From: Rhizobium leguminosarum
GTDB lineage: Bacteria > Pseudomonadota > Alphaproteobacteria > Rhizobiales > Rhizobiaceae
DNA: 64,000 bases
Reading direction: 5' to 3'
Assembly: GCF_004123835.1 (NCBI RefSeq)
Contig: NZ_MZMU01000012.1
Location: 930,001-994,000, forward strand
The translations under genes and the position numbers were made by a program. The notes under the pieces are model-generated. The model was not told where the DNA came from. It saw only the letters and a program-made list of their open reading frames with translations, and did not search any database. This document shows positions 26,028 through 34,034 of the stretch, one piece after another (the stretch's first letter is position 1; every line of letters starts with the position of its first letter).

Positions 26028-26389
26028 CCACCTACACGATCACGCTGCAGAACTGCGCCTTCTTCGCGCGCCACGGCGTGCATGACGAGGAGGAATTCCT
26101 CGGCCAGCGCTTCTTCGTCGATGCCGAGCTCGATGTCGTCGCCGGCGAGGCGCTGGAAAGCGATTCGATCAACGATACCGTCAATTACGGCATCGCCTTC
26201 ACCGTGATCGAGCAGATCGTCACCGGCAAGCGGCGCTACCTGATCGAGTCCCTGGCGCTCGATATCGCCAAGGGGCTCTGCGAGACATTCCCGCAGATCC
26301 GGCGGGCGAAGATCACGGTGCGCAAGCCGAACGCACCGGTGCCCGGCGTGCTCGATTTCGTGCAGGTGAGCGTTGAACACTTTGCCTGA
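26024..26389 (+). CDS. folB: Dihydroneopterin aldolase
   Basis: A 121-residue enzyme cleaving 7,8-dihydroneopterin to 6-hydroxymethyl-dihydropterin and glycolaldehyde. The N-terminal ITLQNCAFFARHGVHDEEE includes the family's ARHGV element with active-site glutamate following. NYGIAFTVIEQIV and the late KPNAPVPGVLDFV match the family. Its ATG overlaps the folP stop by 4 bp (ATGA), so translation is coupled. Confidence 0.94.
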   Translation: MTTYTITLQNCAFFARHGVHDEEEFLGQRFFVDAELDVVAGEALESDSINDTVNYGIAFTVIEQIVTGKRRYLIESLALDIAKGLCETFPQIRRAKITVRKPNAPVPGVLDFVQVSVEHFA

Positions 26390-26900
26390 GGTCGCATTGC
26401 AATCCGCCACACTCGGTCTCGGCGGCAATATCGGCGACCCTGTGAAGGCGATGGCTGCGGCACTGCAGAGGCTGGACGGACGGGACGACTGCCGGGTTAC
26501 GGCGGTCTCGCGGCTCTATCGCACGCCGCCCTGGGGCAAGACCGACCAATCGTTCTTCTTCAATGCCTGCGCTGCCGTCGAGACCAGGCTGGAGCCCGAG
26601 GCTTTGCTCGATGTCTGCCTGTCGATCGAACGGGAGATGAAACGCGAGCGCATCGAGCGCTGGGGTCCGCGCACGCTCGATATCGACGTGCTGACCTATG
26701 GCGACGTGATCCAGGATGCGCCGCGGCTGGAACTGCCGCATCCGCGCATGACCGATCGCGGTTTCGTGCTGATGCCGCTTGCCGATATCGCGCCGGGTCT
26801 TCTGGTCAGGGGCAGGGCGGTCAGTGACTGGCTTGATGATGCCGAGGTGACCGGCATTGAGATCGCCGACGACAGTCGCGACTGGTGGCTGAGCGCCTGA
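26373..26900 (+). CDS. folK: 2-amino-4-hydroxy-6-hydroxymethyldihydropteridine diphosphokinase
   Basis: Transfers pyrophosphate from ATP to 6-hydroxymethyl-dihydropterin, supplying FolP. Seen: LGLGGNIGDP at the N-terminus, VSRLYRTPPWG (about residues 46-56), FFNACAAVET, and the signature RWGPRTLDIDVLTYGD with LPHPRM. It starts at TTG 26373, with AGGTGAG 5' to it inside the end of folB; the two genes overlap by 17 bp. 175 aa is normal. Last gene of the folate operon. Confidence 0.94.
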   Translation: MNTLPEVALQSATLGLGGNIGDPVKAMAAALQRLDGRDDCRVTAVSRLYRTPPWGKTDQSFFFNACAAVETRLEPEALLDVCLSIEREMKRERIERWGPRTLDIDVLTYGDVIQDAPRLELPHPRMTDRGFVLMPLADIAPGLLVRGRAVSDWLDDAEVTGIEIADDSRDWWLSA

Positions 26901-26915
26901 AGCAGGGAAACTGAA

Positions 26916-26940
26916 ACGGAAAACGGCGGGAGACCCGCCG
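26916..26940 (-). terminator. Rho-independent terminator of the 26969-27520 gene
   Basis: CGGCGGG-aga-CCCGCCG at 26924-26940 gives a 7-bp GC stem. On the minus strand it is followed by TTTTCCGTTTC. It serves the minus-strand exported protein and may also act as a 3' boundary for folK. Confidence 0.6.
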
Positions 26941-26968
26941 CTTCAGGAAAATCCGCTGTGCGGTTTGT

Positions 26969-27520
26969 CTACTGGATGGAACCGACGGCCATCTCGTCGA
27001 CCTGGCGGGTCAGTGTCAGGCCGATCACCGGGATCATCTGGCTTTCGACCTTGACCGAAACGGTGACGTTCATCGTCTTGTCGTCGCGCACGCGGGCAAT
27101 CATCGCACCATTCAGCTTGGCGCGGTTGATGCCGACAACGACGGTATCCTCGCTGACGGCGCCGGAGACGACGTCAAGGCCCTTGCCGGCGGCGCCGTCG
27201 AGGAACTTGCCCTTGTAGCTCGAGCCCGACTGCGAGATGACGGCGGTCATCGGCTGCTTGAAGACGCCGACGCGGCAGGTGCCGTCGAGCTTGATGCCGG
27301 CGCTGCTGTCGCCGGTGGGCTCACCGATCAGGTTGCAGGTGAATTTCGTGCCCTTGTACTTGCCGGCGACGATTTCGCCGGGGCCCTTCCAGGAGCCGGC
27401 GACGGAATCGAAGAAGGCCTTGTCACGGGTTGCAGCGGTGGCTGCCGGTGCGACATCTGCGACGGGAGACAATGCCGCGGCGGCCAAGCCGCATACGATG
27501 AGAAACTTGCGCGAATACAT
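26969..27520 (-). CDS. Exported protein of unknown function
   Basis: A 183-residue protein I do not recognise. An N-terminal signal peptide (MYSRKFLIVCGLAAAALSP, Ala-rich to about residue 30) is followed by a region rich in short beta strands with repeated Gly-containing turns (GSWKGPGEIVAGKYKGTKF, GTCRVGVFKQP). It contains Cys47 and Cys66 or close by, possibly a disulfide. The pattern suggests a small lipocalin- or calycin-like beta barrel, but that is a guess. The start ATG 27520 has AAGGAAAA upstream. It stands alone with its own terminator. Confidence 0.7.
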   Translation of the reverse strand: MYSRKFLIVCGLAAAALSPVADVAPAATAATRDKAFFDSVAGSWKGPGEIVAGKYKGTKFTCNLIGEPTGDSSAGIKLDGTCRVGVFKQPMTAVISQSGSSYKGKFLDGAAGKGLDVVSGAVSEDTVVVGINRAKLNGAMIARVRDDKTMNVTVSVKVESQMIPVIGLTLTRQVDEMAVGSIQ

Positions 27521-27730
27521 GGATTTTCCTTGGCAAACACCACTCACGAACTGGCTGCAAGTTTTGCCGAAGAATGGTTAATCCTTTCTTTCGATTGTGC
27601 CGAAATGCAAGGCGATACAGGGCTTTTGCGCGGCATTGATTTTAAAACATCGTCACTAGAGCCTTGAATCGACTGAAATTTCTTCAGTATTACGTTAGGG
27701 CAAGCGAAATCTGGTTATTCGCTGCTTCGT

Positions 27731-28810
27731 TCAAGGATTGTTGCCGCGCGGCGACATGGAGGGGGTGAGATCGCCGATGAAATCGCCGATTCCCGGCCGC
27801 TTCAGGGCGCGGAAGGCGAGCGGACGGCAGAGATCCATTGCCGCGATTCCGATGCGGGCGGTCATCAGGCCGTTGATGACGCCTTCGCCCAGTCGTGCCG
27901 AAAGCTTCGAGGCCAGTCCATGGCCAAGCACCTGCTGGACGAGGCTGTCGCCAACGGCAATCGAGCCGGTGACGGCGAGATGCGCCAGCACGTCACGCAA
28001 CAGACGGAACATGCCGAGCGTGCCGGGCCGGCCGCCGTAAAGCTCGGCCATGGCGCGGATGAGGCGCACGGCCTCATAGAGCACGTAGAGCAGGTCAACT
28101 ACCGCGCGCGGGCTGACGGCGGTGACGATCGAGACGCGCTTCGAGGCGTTGACGATCAGGGCGCGGGCCTTGCGGTCGAGCGGAGCGAGCAGTTCCCGCT
28201 CGGCTAGCGCGATCAGATGCGGGGGATCGATGACCTCGCCCTCGGTCGCCTTCAGCGTCGCGCGGCCCTTCGCCGTCTCCGGATTGGCGGAAAGGAGCGT
28301 GGTAAGGCGTGCGACGACGGCGCGCGCCTTCACTGGTCGGGTTTCGAGCATCGCCGCGTCTGCCTCGGCCTTGATCGTCTGGACGGCGGCAAGGCGCATC
28401 ATGCCGATGGTCTCGCGGATGACGAGGGCCAGTACGGCGAGGATGCCGACTGCGAGCACGGCAAGGGCGGCATAGCCCAACCAGTCGGCGCGGGCGAAGA
28501 GATCGCGGATCAGGCTATCGGTCCAGAGGCCGATGGCGAGCGACAGCAGGATGCCCAAGGCGCCGGCGGCGATCTTGCCGAAGGAGGTCCGGCGCTTGCG
28601 CGGCGCTGCAACGGGGACCGCGCTCAGATCCTTGTCGGGATTGAGGAAGGGATCGTCCTCATCCGGCGTCACGACGATATTCTCCGAGAAGCTTTCCGGC
28701 TTGCGCCGCTCACCTCCTTGCCGGCCGTTGTCACGCCGCTCGGTGGCTTCGTCCTCATAGATGAAGGCGGCGGGCGCGCGGCGCGGCGGATCGGACGGGG
28801 GCTTGCTCAT
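27731..28810 (-). CDS. YcjF-family inner membrane protein (TIGR01620/DUF697)
   Basis: A 359-residue membrane protein. The N-terminal 85 residues are charged and disordered (APAAFIYEDEATERRDNGRQ), then two TM helices (AAGALGILLSLAIGLWTDSL and YAALAVLAVGILAVLALVI, about 82-135). A DUF697 region follows with VSPRAVVDLLYVLYEAVRLIRAMAELY. It is always paired with the YcjX GTPase, and here its ATG overlaps the YcjX stop by 4 bp. The pair belongs to stress regulons (phage-shock or heat-shock) in enterobacteria; the role in Rhizobium is not established. Confidence 0.88.
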   Translation of the reverse strand: MSKPPSDPPRRAPAAFIYEDEATERRDNGRQGGERRKPESFSENIVVTPDEDDPFLNPDKDLSAVPVAAPRKRRTSFGKIAAGALGILLSLAIGLWTDSLIRDLFARADWLGYAALAVLAVGILAVLALVIRETIGMMRLAAVQTIKAEADAAMLETRPVKARAVVARLTTLLSANPETAKGRATLKATEGEVIDPPHLIALAERELLAPLDRKARALIVNASKRVSIVTAVSPRAVVDLLYVLYEAVRLIRAMAELYGGRPGTLGMFRLLRDVLAHLAVTGSIAVGDSLVQQVLGHGLASKLSARLGEGVINGLMTARIGIAAMDLCRPLAFRALKRPGIGDFIGDLTPSMSPRGNNP

Positions 28811-30312
28811 GCGAGACGGTCTCCGAACAGGAACTGCATGGCGCGGTCGAGGCGGATATGCGGCACCGACAGCTTGATGCCGCCACCGGTTTCTTCGAGA
28901 TGCGGCGGGCGGAACCTGACGACGTTGACATCGGGCAGCTGCAGGCCTGTTACACCCGAGGCGATGCGGTCGAACAGGCTTTCGGGATCCTCCGGCAGGT
29001 CACCGGGGAAGATCGCGGTCTTTCTCTCACCGTCGAAACGCTCGCCGGCGATGGTTTCGCCCTCCATCGGCGTGCCGACGATGACCGGCAATTCATGGCC
29101 GTCACGCTTGACGGTCGCCTCGCGGGTGGCGCGCACGGAGGCAAGCGCCATGACGTCGATGCCGGCGCCGGCCATGCCGATGCGGTCGATAGCGCGATCC
29201 ACCAGGCGGCGGGTCAGCGCATCGAGCCGGTCGTGGCTTTCATGATGGAGATGATCGGCCTTGGTGGCGGCGACCAGCACGCGGTCGATGCGGCGCCCGA
29301 GCAGGGAGGAGAGCAGCGAATTGGTGCCGGGGCGGAAACAGGCGAGCACATCGGTCAGCGCGCGTTCCAGATCCTGCACGGCTTCAGGGCCGCGGTTCAT
29401 CGCCTGCAGCGCATCGACCAGGACGATCTGCCGGTCGAGCCGGGCGAAATGCTCGCGGAAGAAGGGTTTGACGACCACCGATTTGTAGGCCTCGTAGCGC
29501 CGTTCCATCATCGTCCAGAGCGAGCCGCGGCTGTGACGGCCGTCCGGCGGCAGAGCCAGCGGCGCGAAGGTCAATGCTGGCGACCCGTCGAGATCGCCGG
29601 GCAGAAGCAGGCGGCCAGGCGGTAGGGTGGAAAGCGAGCGTTCGTCGGCCTTGCAGGCCTTGAGATAAGCGGCAAAGGCGGTGGCGAGGTCGCGGGTGAC
29701 CATCTCGTCGGCGCCGGCCTGGATATCGGTGGCGCGCGTCAGCGCCAGCCATTCCCGTGACAGCTCGGAGCGGATGCCGGTTTCGGCAAGCGCGATCGTC
29801 TCCTCGCTGAATGTGCGATAATCCTTGCCGAGCAGCGGCAGGTCGAGCAGCCATTCGCCGGGATAATCGACGATATCGATCGACAGGCGGCCGGGCGAAA
29901 ACAGCCGGTTCCAGCCGCTGGCGCTCTGATAATCCAGTGTGATGCGCAGTTCGGATATGGCGCGGGTCGAATCCGGCCAGATACGGTCCTTCACCAGCGC
30001 GCGGATATGGTCCTCGTATTGGAAGCGCGGCACGGCATCGTCGGGCTGCGGCTCCAGCCGTACCGCCGAGACGCGGCCAGATTGGACCGGCTCGAACAGC
30101 GGCAGGCGGCCGCCATTCAACAGATTATGGACCAGCGAGGAGATGAAGACCGTCTTGCCGGAGCGGGAGAGGCCGGTGACGCCGAGCCGTACGGTCGGAT
30201 TGACAAGGCCGCTCGCCCGATCGGCGAGATTGTCGAAGGCGATGCGGGCGTCATCGGCAAAAGATGTCAGGCGTGGCGGCAAGGCGCGATTCCGGTTGGT
30301 GACTGCCGGCAA
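28807..30312 (-). CDS. YcjX-family GTP-binding protein (DUF463)
   Basis: A 501-residue P-loop GTPase-like protein. Walker A is GLSRSGKT at residues 47-54, then VDYPGEWLLDLPLL (switch-II-like DxxG) and the NKxD-like element in VAATKADHLHHE. The listed start is TTG 30312; a second TTG at 30282 (LPPRLTSFADD) is equally plausible, and no ATG is available before the P-loop. It is cotranscribed with ycjF downstream. Conserved across proteobacteria; proposed role is membrane-stress related, based on the family. Confidence 0.88.
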   Translation of the reverse strand: MPAVTNRNRALPPRLTSFADDARIAFDNLADRASGLVNPTVRLGVTGLSRSGKTVFISSLVHNLLNGGRLPLFEPVQSGRVSAVRLEPQPDDAVPRFQYEDHIRALVKDRIWPDSTRAISELRITLDYQSASGWNRLFSPGRLSIDIVDYPGEWLLDLPLLGKDYRTFSEETIALAETGIRSELSREWLALTRATDIQAGADEMVTRDLATAFAAYLKACKADERSLSTLPPGRLLLPGDLDGSPALTFAPLALPPDGRHSRGSLWTMMERRYEAYKSVVVKPFFREHFARLDRQIVLVDALQAMNRGPEAVQDLERALTDVLACFRPGTNSLLSSLLGRRIDRVLVAATKADHLHHESHDRLDALTRRLVDRAIDRIGMAGAGIDVMALASVRATREATVKRDGHELPVIVGTPMEGETIAGERFDGERKTAIFPGDLPEDPESLFDRIASGVTGLQLPDVNVVRFRPPHLEETGGGIKLSVPHIRLDRAMQFLFGDRLA

Positions 30313-30357
30313 TATAGGAAAGGTACGCCGCCCGCAAAAGAAGCGGCGCGAAAGTCT

Positions 30358-30852
30358 TCAGACAACCACGAAATCGGCGAGGCGCCAGACGGCGACGGAA
30401 GCGTCGTAATCGACGACGGCAAGGCCTGCCGTCGGGAAGCCGCCGGGAAGGGCGCTTGCCATCGCCTCGTGACCGATCAGCGCCTCCAGCACCTGCTCCA
30501 TGGTCGGATTGTGACCGACCAGCATGACGGCCGCCTCATCCTGCGCATCGACGATCTCGAGATAGGTATCGACCGTGGCGTTGTAGAGCGCATCGACATA
30601 CCGCACGTCGAGCGTGACGCCCATCGCCCGGTGGACGGCGCCGGCGGTATCGCGGCAGCGCAGCGCCGTCGAACTGATCAGAAGATCGGGACGGTAGCCC
30701 TTGTCGGCGGCCTTATCGGCGATGATCTCTGCATCCCCAAAGCCCTTTTCGTTCAGCGGACGGTCGAAATCGCGCTGTCCGGGTTCGGCCCAGGCGGCCT
30801 CGGCATGACGCAGGAGATAGATGCGGTTGGGCGGAGGCAGCGGTACGGTCAT
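30358..30852 (-). CDS. SixA-like phosphohistidine phosphatase family protein
   Basis: A 164-residue small histidine phosphatase. RIYLLRHAEA carries the catalytic RHA motif (Arg15-His16), and VMLVGHNPTMEQVLEALIG the second histidine. Small RHA-type proteins of this length form the SixA group, which dephosphorylates HPt-type phosphohistidines in E. coli. Substrate here is unproven, but an HPt protein (23147) and the hybrid kinase CckA are close on the chromosome. It lies 45 bp upstream of ycjX on the same strand. ATG 30852 is chosen over TTG 30858. Confidence 0.82.
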   Translation of the reverse strand: MTVPLPPPNRIYLLRHAEAAWAEPGQRDFDRPLNEKGFGDAEIIADKAADKGYRPDLLISSTALRCRDTAGAVHRAMGVTLDVRYVDALYNATVDTYLEIVDAQDEAAVMLVGHNPTMEQVLEALIGHEAMASALPGGFPTAGLAVVDYDASVAVWRLADFVVV

Positions 30853-31026
30853 GGGCAAATCCAGGATCGGGCGGGTCTTTTCAGTAGCGGTTGCGGTTGG
30901 TCGCCGTCAATCGCCAGCTAGGCCGCAAATGCCTAAAACGTGGCTGACAACACGGCGTTTTGAAGGCGAAGCAAAAAACGGCGGCCGGAATAACCATGAC
31001 AAAATAGATCGTTAGCCGAAAATTGT

Positions 31027-31046
31027 AACAGATTTAAAAATCTGTT
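31027..31046. promoter_or_regulatory. Palindrome upstream of dksA
   Basis: AACAGATT-taaa-AATCTGTT is a perfect 8-bp inverted repeat in an AT-rich stretch 83 bp upstream of the dksA start. It may be an operator or a weak hairpin. Function inferred from location only. Confidence 0.35.
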
Positions 31047-31128
31047 TACCTGTCGTATTTGGCTTGAATCGCGACTAGCGCTTGGGATATACACCCGGCC
31101 AGATGAGATGTTCTTCAGGAGAATCGCG

Positions 31129-31548
31129 TTGAGTGAGAAGATCGATCTTAGCAATTACGTTCCCTCGGAAGAGGAAGAGTTCATGAACGTAAACCAGCGT
31201 GCCTATTTCAGGGCCAAGCTGGTTGCATGGAGAAATGATATCCTTAGAGAAGCGCGTGAGACACTCGACCATCTGGCCGAGGAAAGCGCAAACCATCCCG
31301 ACCTCGCCGACCGGGCGTCGTCGGAAACAGATCGGGCGATCGAACTTCGCGCCCGTGATCGGCAGAGAAAGCTGATTTCGAAGATCGACGCGGCAATGCA
31401 GCGCATCGACGACGGCACCTACGGCTATTGCGAGGAAACCGGCGAACCGATCGGCCTCAAGCGTCTCGACGCCCGCCCGATCGCGACACTGTCGATCGAG
31501 GCGCAGGAACGTCACGAACGCCGCGAAAAGGTCTATCGCGACGAATGA
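31129..31548 (+). CDS. dksA: RNA polymerase-binding transcription factor DksA (zinc-finger-less)
   Basis: A 139-residue DksA that enters the RNA polymerase secondary channel and works with ppGpp in stringent control. The coiled-coil (about residues 20-95) has acidic DLADRASSETDRAIEL at its tip. Where E. coli DksA has the four zinc cysteines, this protein shows CEET and then SIEA: only the first cysteine remains, so no zinc finger can form. It starts at TTG 31129, with CAGGAG 6 bp upstream, rather than at 31108, since SEKIDLSNYVPSEEEEFM is the conserved N-terminus in related bacteria. Confidence 0.92.
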   Translation: MSEKIDLSNYVPSEEEEFMNVNQRAYFRAKLVAWRNDILREARETLDHLAEESANHPDLADRASSETDRAIELRARDRQRKLISKIDAAMQRIDDGTYGYCEETGEPIGLKRLDARPIATLSIEAQERHERREKVYRDE

Positions 31549-31579
31549 GAGTTTTCATGCAGGCATGAGAGCAAAATAG

Positions 31580-31607
31580 GCGCCGCGATCAGATCGCGGC
31601 GCTTTTT
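31580..31607 (+). terminator. Strong Rho-independent terminator of dksA
   Basis: GCGCCGCGATC-a-GATCGCGGCGC is a perfect 11-bp stem followed by TTTTTATAAT. It ends the dksA transcript and, being symmetrical, may also stop the convergent DUF1062 gene. Confidence 0.85.
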
Positions 31608-31611
31608 ATAA

Positions 31612-32247
31612 TTACGGTGAGCTTCCGGTCGCCACAGACCTCCACCATTGCTCCCGGCCGGTCTCGGCGGTGACGTCGACTGCAACCCTGGTGCCGTTCT
31701 TGATCCGCCGCCGCAAAACGTCGGCTCGATTCGAATCCGTCCGCAGCATGCCACCATCGTGAAGAGCCTGTAGCCGGGTGCGTGAAACTTGCAACTCGGA
31801 CGCCAGCAGGCGGTCGAGGCGCATGCTTGTTGGAACCGGGACCATCAGTTCGATTTCCAGTCTCGTCCAATTGGCAATTTCCTGCTGCATCTCTTTTGCG
31901 ATTTCAAATTCGGCAAACTCGTCGACACGCTGCGACTTGCGCCTGAGAGCCTCGAGGTTGAACGCTTCTGCCCGGATCCAATCCGGATCGTTGGACTGCA
32001 ACGCCTCGAGGACTGCGGGATCGATGTCGCGAACATTCCGACGCTCGAAGATCGGACGGTTCCACGTCTTTTCGCAGGTCGAGCATTTGTAGATAAGCCA
32101 GGCATCGAGCTTGCGGCCATTGGCGTTGAGCCGGATCTTGTCACTGCATCGGAAAGCTCTGAGGCCCCCGCAGCCGCTGCATACAATCCAGGGCTGGGGC
32201 GCTGTTTTCGGCAGAATGGTCCATCGGACCCGAAGGGTATTGCACAT
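31612..32247 (-). CDS. DUF1062 domain protein with zinc-ribbon-like cysteines
   Basis: A 211-residue protein. The N-terminal part has CSGCG (about residues 22-26) and CSTC (about 54-57), two CxxC pairs fitting a zinc ribbon. RLNANGKLD-like (seen as RLNANGRKLDAWLIYKC) and TWNRPIFERRNVRDID are the conserved family core. The C-terminal SMRLDRLLASELQVSRTRLQALHDGGML resembles an S4-type RNA-binding fold. I start at ATG 32247 (MCNTLRVRWTI); the frame continues upstream to 32367 without conserved character. Function unknown. Confidence 0.8.
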   Translation of the reverse strand: MCNTLRVRWTILPKTAPQPWIVCSGCGGLRAFRCSDKIRLNANGRKLDAWLIYKCSTCEKTWNRPIFERRNVRDIDPAVLEALQSNDPDWIRAEAFNLEALRRKSQRVDEFAEFEIAKEMQQEIANWTRLEIELMVPVPTSMRLDRLLASELQVSRTRLQALHDGGMLRTDSNRADVLRRRIKNGTRVAVDVTAETGREQWWRSVATGSSP

Positions 32248-32405
32248 ATCGTGTTGGTCTTCCGTTCGGAAGTCCACCAGGATGATGCGTGAGAAAGCCC
32301 TTGCGGGCGCGGTGTGGCGATGTTCTGGGCGGCGGAAGAGCTGAGACAGCGGAGCTGCACATGGCACATGTCAACAATGCCAAACCGGTCTCTCGCCACC
32401 ACCCG

Positions 32406-32419
32406 ATGAACATGTTCAT
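32406..32419. promoter_or_regulatory. 14-bp perfect palindrome upstream of the DUF1062 gene
   Basis: ATGAACATGTTCAT is fully symmetrical and lies in the 428-bp gap 32248-32675, about 160 bp upstream of the DUF1062 ATG. I see no gene in that gap; the short frames there lack family character or ribosome sites. Confidence 0.35.
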
Positions 32420-32640
32420 ACGCCGTCAGCGTGTCGCTGTCCGGCAGTACGGGTGAAACTGGAGTGAGACCGGTATTTACTTAGGCAAAGTATGACCTCG
32501 ATGCGCCAACGCTCTTCAACCGGAGCGATAACAAATTATCAGCACAAGATGGAGTCCCTGACGCATCGGGAACTGAAAGTCGCCGCATTGCGGCTTTTAT
32601 GCAACTTGGTGATGAAGGAAGGTCGGACGTGCGTTTCCGC

Positions 32641-32686
32641 TCACTTGTCGCGCCCCGGTCACTTGTCGCACCCGATCACTTGTCGC
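32641..32686. repeat. Short tandem repeat at the 3' end of the FliO-like gene
   Basis: The 11-bp word TCACTTGTCGC occurs at 32641, 32659 and 32676, the last being the stop codon and final codons of the FliO-like gene read in reverse. The copies are 17-18 bp apart. Confidence 0.7.
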
Positions 32687-33728
32687 GGTTGACGCTCATC
32701 TCGCCGAAGATGCGGGCGACTTCCTTTTGCAGATCGGTATCGGCGCCGGTGATCGGGGCCATTTCCGGATCGCGGCGCGGCAGGTTTCCGGGTTGCGGCG
32801 TTCCGGGCCGGGGTGCCTGGTTTGCCGGCGCCGGCACGATGCGTTCGGCCGTCAGATTGTTCGACATTTCCTCTTCCAGCACCCGCTGGAAATCTTGACG
32901 GGTCGCCGCTGCCGACTGCGCAGCCGCCTCGTCTTCGGCCGTTGCAGGTGCGGCGCGTGCGGCCGCCGGCATGTCCCGGGCAGGCGGGGCGGAGACCTCG
33001 GGTTCGATTCGCTGTTGAGGCAACACGCGCTGGCGGGCGGCATCGAGGATCTCGGCGGCACTTGAGGCATCGTGAAACGGTCCGGGCTGCGCGGCTGGGG
33101 GGGCGGCGGGACGCTCCAGCGGGCGCGGCTGGGGCGGGACGGCACGCAGAGGATTGTCGCGTTCGGCCGACAGCGGAGCTGTCACGGGCTCTGCCGGAAG
33201 AGGGCTCGTGACCACCGGCGGTGCCACGGCCGGCGGGGCCGGCGGTTGGGCCAACGGTTCTGGGCGCGGGCGCGGCTCTGGCGAAACCGGCGCAGAGAAA
33301 GTGGGCTCGGCGGCCGGCTCGACACGGGGTGCGACCGGCGGGCGCGCTGGCGAGACCGGCGGTGTTTCCGGCCGCGCGACGGATATCGGACGCGGCTCGA
33401 CGGGCTGCGGGCGGTTGGCGCTGTCCGGCTGTTCGGCCGCTGCCGGCAGGATGCGGCTTTCGATGACGATATCGCTTGGGCCGCCGATCATGATCAGGTG
33501 CTCGACATCGTCGCGGCGCACCAGCACCAGCCGGCGACGGGCATCGACGGCTGCGGCATCCAGCACCTGCAGGCGTGGTTGGCGGTTGCGGCCGCCGCGC
33601 ACGAAGGGAGAGGGCGCCCGGCTGCGGATCACCCAGAGCACGATGATGAGCAGGAGAAGCGCCAGACCGACGCCACCGGCGGCAAGCAGGAAACGGCTGC
33701 CATAAGCTCCGACAACATCATCCAACAT
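32676..33728 (-). CDS. FliO-like single-pass membrane protein with long Pro/Ala-rich tail
   Basis: A 350-residue protein. One TM helix near the N-terminus (VGLALLLLIIVLWVI, about 20-34) is followed by a FliO/MopB-like domain: RLQVLDAAAVDARRRLVLVRRDDVEHLIMIGGPSDIVIES (about 50-90). The next 240 residues are Pro/Ala/Arg-rich and probably disordered, ending in a short helix (DLQKEVARIFGEMSV). FliO helps assemble the flagellar export gate, but no other flagellar gene is in the window, and true FliO lacks such a tail. It is divergent from cckA. I start at ATG 33728; GTG 33734 is possible. Confidence 0.72.
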   Translation of the reverse strand: MLDDVVGAYGSRFLLAAGGVGLALLLLIIVLWVIRSRAPSPFVRGGRNRQPRLQVLDAAAVDARRRLVLVRRDDVEHLIMIGGPSDIVIESRILPAAAEQPDSANRPQPVEPRPISVARPETPPVSPARPPVAPRVEPAAEPTFSAPVSPEPRPRPEPLAQPPAPPAVAPPVVTSPLPAEPVTAPLSAERDNPLRAVPPQPRPLERPAAPPAAQPGPFHDASSAAEILDAARQRVLPQQRIEPEVSAPPARDMPAAARAAPATAEDEAAAQSAAATRQDFQRVLEEEMSNNLTAERIVPAPANQAPRPGTPQPGNLPRRDPEMAPITGADTDLQKEVARIFGEMSVNRDK

Positions 33729-34034
33729 AGTCACTCACTCCATTTCGCATTCGGCACATATTGACGACTTTTCCGTTCCTTAGGCAAGGGCCGCCGGTGC
33801 TGTCCAGTGACGGGAGTACGCGATTTCGTGTTCCGCTGCCTGGCACCCGGGCGACCTTGCGGACGGGTGGCAGCGTTGGGCTTCTGGGGCAGATGGCGCT
33901 GTTGCCTGTGAATTCAAGCAGTCTTGCCGGCTAGCGGTGTTTTTGCCGGCGCGGCAAATTGCTAAGAAGGAAAGAGTGCCTGATTCCTGCTTCGTGTTCG
34001 TGCTACGAAGCGGGAGGGCTTATGTGAGGAATAC

